Below, one piece after another: positions 6,803 through 9,435 of a DNA stretch of 9,435 bases. Numbering within the stretch: the stretch's first letter is position 1; each line of letters opens with the position of its first letter. The DNA is taken from positions 1 to 9,435 of the forward strand of contig JAEWDP010000043.1 of assembly GCA_023390055.1 (NCBI GenBank). Reading direction: 5' to 3'. Both the position numbers and the translations under genes were made by a program. This DNA comes from Pseudomonadota bacterium. Lineage in GTDB: Bacteria; Pseudomonadota; Alphaproteobacteria; Rhizobiales; Rhizobiaceae. Under the pieces are notes generated by a model. The model searched no databases, was not told where the DNA came from, and saw only the letters and a program-made list of their open reading frames with translations.

Positions 6803-6965
6803 TGGGAGGCGTATCTTGAGCTTCCACCAACCCGAGACGGACTCCACAACCCGCCCGCCTCCAAAGACGGACAGCAAAAGGCGCTGTCGATTGCGAGCCC
6901 CCGTCATCGTTTTCGAAGACGGAGGCTCACATATGACAATGCCGTCGCTGCGTGCCTGTGCGATT
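6803..6965. other. Intergenic region between convergent dihydropyrimidinase and cupin genes
   Basis: The region holds three copies of AGACGGA (6835-6841, 6865-6871, 6917-6923). It also has a small six-base-arm hairpin (GACAGC 6870-6875 with GCTGTC 6883-6888) and the larger hairpin listed separately. I see no gene in it; open frames crossing it are continuations of shadows of the flanking genes. Confidence 0.5.
6895..6928. terminator. Hairpin between convergent genes, possible bidirectional terminator
   Basis: Arms GAGCCCCCGTC (6895-6905) and GACGGAGGCTC (6918-6928) pair at 10 of 11 positions around a 12-base loop that can form an inner CG/CG pair closing TTTT. Its place between converging genes suits a terminator for both. 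Neither strand has a T run after it, so it is not a canonical intrinsic terminator. Confidence 0.45.
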
Positions 6966-7379
6966 TTACATCGACACCAGCGCCTCAAGCTCCGGCAGGA
7001 GAACGACGCTCTCCTGCTCGTTAGGATCCGTTCGGGCAATGAGCGCCGTACAGGGCGTGTTGGAAAGATTGGCTGGCAGATGCGCCACACCAGCCGGAAT
7101 GTAGAACAGGTCGCCGGCATGTACGACGACATGATGCTCCAGTCGGTCCCCATACCAGGTGTCGGCAGATCCGGACAGGATGTAGATCGCCGTTTCATGT
7201 CCCTCATGCAGGTGCGCCCTGGCACGCATCCTTGGAGGGATCGTAAGGAGGTGCATGCAGATGCCGGTCGCCCCTACCGACTGCGCAGAAATGCCCTCAA
7301 CATAATTGAAACCCTGCCTGCCATCGTAGGCAGTTCCGGGTTTGACGATCTGGCAGGTGGATCTCGATGATCTGTTCAT
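6966..7379 (-). CDS. Small single-domain cupin protein, function unknown
   Basis: Single cupin beta-barrel of 137 residues. The first cupin motif has RAHLHEGHE, giving the HxH and Glu metal ligands, followed by a conserved LSG. The second is GDLFYIPAGVAHLPAN, an exact match to G(X)5PxG(X)2H(X)3N. Four metal ligands (three His and one Glu) are therefore present, so an enzyme or metal-dependent sensor is plausible. The substrate is not readable. The ATG at 7379 follows GGGGAG and GAAGGA on the minus strand with good spacing; an earlier in-frame ATG at 7433 would add 18 Arg-rich residues. It is divergent from the ABC importer genes (127-base gap) and convergent with the dihydropyrimidinase gene. 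A role in pyrimidine or purine breakdown, for example on a ureido intermediate or an aldehyde, is speculation from position. Confidence 0.85.
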   Translation of the reverse strand: MNRSSRSTCQIVKPGTAYDGRQGFNYVEGISAQSVGATGICMHLLTIPPRMRARAHLHEGHETAIYILSGSADTWYGDRLEHHVVVHAGDLFYIPAGVAHLPANLSNTPCTALIARTDPNEQESVVLLPELEALVSM

Positions 7380-7506
7380 GGTCCTTCTCCCCTGCAACAA
7401 CCGCTGGCGTTCATTTCGAACTGTCACCATCACCGGGCAGACACGGCTTGATCATACCACGCAAGTCCGCCTTTCTCATTCCAGAACTTTGTACCGGCGA
7501 TAGCAC

Positions 7507-8298
7507 ATGACCCCTTCCTCTACCTCCGTCGTCTCGGCAAAAAAACTAAGTCTTACCTTTCAGACCGGTGATGGCCCCGTACACGCATTGTCGGATGTGG
7601 ACCTGGAAGTTCGAAAGGGGGATTTCGTGTCCTTCATCGGCCCTTCCGGGTGCGGCAAGACAACTCTTTTGCGTGTCATTGCCGACCTTGAAAAGAGTAC
7701 TGGCGGAGACATTCAGGTTAACGATATGACGCCGCAAGAAGCGCGACTGGCCCGCTCCTACGGTTATGTTTTCCAGGCTCCAGCTCTCTATCCATGGCGG
7801 ACGATTGAAAAGAACATTGCATTACCCCTGGAGATCATGAACCATACACGGGGTGAACAGCGGCAGCGTGTCGACCGCACGCTTGAGCTCGTCAACCTTT
7901 CCGGCTTTGGTAAGAAGTATCCCTGGCAGCTTTCCGGAGGCATGCAACAACGGGCATCAATTGCACGTGCGCTCGCCTTTGATGCAGATCTGCTCCTTAT
8001 GGACGAGCCCTTCGGAGCCCTCGACGAGATCGTTCGTGACCATCTGAACGAACAATTGTTGAAGCTGTGGGCTGCAACCGGAAAAACAATCTGCTTTGTT
8101 ACCCACTCAATCCCTGAAGCAGTCTATCTGTCAACGCGGATCGTTGTCATGTCACCACGTCCCGGAAGAGTGGCTGACGTCATCGAAAGCACGTTGCCGG
8201 CCAAGCGGCCACTGGAAATCCGCGAGACGCCGGAATTTCTGGAGATAGCCCAACGTGTCCGTGAAGGCTTGAGAACGGGGCACGGTTATGAAGAGTGA
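7507..8298 (+). CDS. ABC transporter ATP-binding protein, NitT/TauT type
   Basis: Cytoplasmic ATPase of an importer, 263 residues, in the nitrate/sulfonate/taurine class. Walker A GPSGCGKTT is at 45-53, the Q-loop glutamine at 90, signature LSGGMQQR at 142-149, Walker B LLLMDEP at 162-168, the D-loop ALDE at 171-174 and the switch histidine at 200. All ATPase motifs are intact. The ATG at 7507 has only a weak GGCGA-like site before it. The upstream 127 bases, shared with the divergent cupin gene, show no RutR-type operator or clear promoter. Its end overlaps the permease gene by 11 bases, indicating translational coupling. Importers of this class beside pyrimidine-degradation genes are likely to carry a pyrimidine or related heterocycle; that is inference from context. 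Confidence 0.92.
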   Translation: MTPSSTSVVSAKKLSLTFQTGDGPVHALSDVDLEVRKGDFVSFIGPSGCGKTTLLRVIADLEKSTGGDIQVNDMTPQEARLARSYGYVFQAPALYPWRTIEKNIALPLEIMNHTRGEQRQRVDRTLELVNLSGFGKKYPWQLSGGMQQRASIARALAFDADLLLMDEPFGALDEIVRDHLNEQLLKLWAATGKTICFVTHSIPEAVYLSTRIVVMSPRPGRVADVIESTLPAKRPLEIRETPEFLEIAQRVREGLRTGHGYEE

Positions 8299-9172
8299 CA
8301 ATCTCAGGCTCCGCCTGTTTCCGGTCCTGACGATCATCGCGATCATAATTGCAGTATGGTACGTTGCGGCGATCTGGATGAACGCGCCATTCCAGCGCGA
8401 TCTCGACCGAAGGGAAAACCTCGTCACGCCGGCCTGGGAATTTGTCGAAAGGACACTGTCACAACCGAAGCCTGTCCTGCCCGCCCCCCATCAGGTAGCC
8501 AGCAATGTTTTCGAAAACACCTTCTTGCGAAAGGTGACGAGCAGCCGAAGCCTCGTCTATCATTCCTGGGTCACACTTTCGTCGACACTTTCCGGCTTCA
8601 TCTTCGGCACCTTACTCGGTATCCTGATCGCGGTCGGGATTGTCCATGTCAAGGCGCTGGATCGTAGCCTGATGCCATGGATCATCGCTTCGCAGACTGT
8701 CCCTATTCTGGCCATTGCACCTATGGTGGTCGTGGTTCTCGCAGCGATCAACATCACCGGCCTCGTCCCTAAGGCATTGATCTCCACCTATCTTTCGTTC
8801 TTTCCGGTGGCCGTCGGCATGGTGAAGGGCCTCCGCTCTCCTGAACTCATGCACCTCGACCTCATGCGCACATACAATGCCAGCAAGTGGCAGACTTTCT
8901 GGAAGCTCCGGGTTCCGGCTTCGATGCCTTTCCTGTTTACGTCGATGAAGGTTGCGGTTGCTGCAAGTCTCGTTGGCGCCATCGTGGGAGAACTACCAAC
9001 CGGCGCTGCAGCCGGTATTGGCTCAAAACTGCTGGCTGGTTCCTATTATAGCCAGACAATCGACATGTGGGCAGCACTGATCGCCGGTTCCGTGCTGGCC
9101 GCTGCGCTCGTCACCATCGTCGGTATCGGAGCTCGACTGGTCGACCGGAGAATGGGAGTGAAGCCACAATGA
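8288..9172 (+). CDS. ABC transporter permease, NitT/TauT type
   Basis: Inner-membrane subunit of the importer, 294 residues. The first helix is at about 11-30. A long hydrophilic stretch at about 31-95 follows, then the BPD_transp_1 core at about 97-285 with five further helices. The cytoplasmic EAA loop that docks on the ATPase is at about 193-212 (MRTYNASKWQTFWKLRVPAS). The segment AIVGELPTGAAAGIGSKLLAGSYY (231-254) is typical of the class. The ATG at 8288 lies inside the ATPase gene, and the TGA overlaps the next ATG in ATGA, so all three genes form one unit. The substrate is unknown and is probably the same compound class handled by the neighbouring catabolic enzymes. Confidence 0.92.
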   Translation: MKSDNLRLRLFPVLTIIAIIIAVWYVAAIWMNAPFQRDLDRRENLVTPAWEFVERTLSQPKPVLPAPHQVASNVFENTFLRKVTSSRSLVYHSWVTLSSTLSGFIFGTLLGILIAVGIVHVKALDRSLMPWIIASQTVPILAIAPMVVVVLAAINITGLVPKALISTYLSFFPVAVGMVKGLRSPELMHLDLMRTYNASKWQTFWKLRVPASMPFLFTSMKVAVAASLVGAIVGELPTGAAAGIGSKLLAGSYYSQTIDMWAALIAGSVLAAALVTIVGIGARLVDRRMGVKPQ

Positions 9173-9435
9173 GCCTCCTCCTGCGTTCATGGCAAGGAAC
9201 CTTTGCTCTCATTCTTTGTGCGGCCGCCGTGACACAACTGCCTTTGTTCAGTGAAGGCACCACTGGCTCATTGGGAAGTGGCACCACCGTCGCCATCCTG
9301 GCTGTGATCACGGGCGCGGCACTGGTTTCATTTGTAGCAATGCCCCAGCCAGGAATTGCCGGTTTTCTCTTCGTGGCGTCCCATTCCGCAGCCTGGTTCC
9401 TTATTGCCGGCCTTGCCGGTAACGAGGGACATGCG
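9169..9435 (+). CDS. Membrane protein, probable second ABC permease (3' end beyond window)
   Basis: The reading frame starts at the ATG of the ATGA overlap with the previous permease and stays open to the window edge (89 codons). It begins MSLLLRSWQGTFALILCAAA. It has three hydrophobic segments at about 10-27, 39-58 and 61-84, joined by short loops containing TTGSLGSG and AMPQPG. Translational coupling and position make it the partner permease of a heterodimeric importer. However, three closely packed helices before any recognisable core are not typical of TauC/SsuC-type permeases, which start with one helix, so it may carry an extra N-terminal membrane unit. The diagnostic EAA loop would lie outside the window. 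Confidence 0.7.
   Translation, partial: MSLLLRSWQGTFALILCAAAVTQLPLFSEGTTGSLGSGTTVAILAVITGAALVSFVAMPQPGIAGFLFVASHSAAWFLIAGLAGNEGHA

Noticed and set aside
6539..7225. 228-residue minus-strand frame across the dihydropyrimidinase 3' end and the cupin gene
   Set aside because: It overlaps two well-supported genes in other frames and crosses their spacer and hairpin; no motif is visible.
6768..7370. 200-residue plus-strand frame opposite the cupin gene
   Set aside because: The opposite strand encodes exact cupin motifs with a good ribosome binding site; this frame has none.

Overview
The window reads as chromosome or large-replicon DNA of an alphaproteobacterium, most likely a rhizobial lineage (Rhizobium/Agrobacterium relatives). 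Base composition is moderately G+C-rich. The protein types fit too: a rhizobial-style chemotaxis receptor, a RutR-like TetR regulator, and a reductive pyrimidine-degradation cluster built around a dihydropyrimidinase and an M20-family N-carbamoyl amidohydrolase. The organism call is inference from protein style, not from a marker gene.

Left region (1-1905). Bases 1-127 look like the right end of an insertion sequence, probably IS21-like, carrying three internal repeats with a 23-base period. It abuts a methyl-accepting chemotaxis protein gene (130-1659) that keeps its last membrane helix, HAMP and signalling domains but lacks its first membrane helix and most of its sensor domain. The receptor therefore looks decapitated by the insertion. 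After it come two hairpins, a possible 31-residue ORF (1700-1795) and a short sequence resembling part of the IS end.

Middle region (2017-3563). An EamA/DMT-family membrane transporter on the plus strand converges with a RutR-like repressor gene on the minus strand. Their stop codons overlap by four bases.

Pyrimidine cluster (2910-9435). The repressor is divergent from an N-carbamoyl-beta-alanine amidohydrolase-type gene (3833-5086) and a dihydropyrimidinase gene (5348-6802). A 16-base site matching the Escherichia coli RutR operator at 12 of 14 specified positions lies between the divergent genes. Together the two enzymes would convert dihydrouracil or dihydrothymine to N-carbamoyl-beta-amino acid, then to beta-alanine (or its methyl homologue), CO2 and ammonia. 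A small single-domain cupin gene of unknown function lies on the minus strand (6966-7379), convergent with the dihydropyrimidinase gene and separated from it by an 11-base-arm hairpin. Divergent from the cupin is a NitT/TauT-type ABC importer operon: ATPase (7507-8298), permease (8288-9172) and a second membrane protein cut by the window end (9169-9435). The three genes are coupled by 11- and 4-base overlaps. The importer is likely to bring in a pyrimidine or a related compound. Its binding protein and the dihydropyrimidine dehydrogenase genes would be expected just beyond the right edge.

No tRNA, rRNA, CRISPR array or obvious defence system is visible. The most interesting points are the RutR-type operator placed on a reductive rather than a Rut pathway, the cupin of unknown role, the atypical N-terminus of the last membrane protein, and the insertion end fused to the receptor gene.
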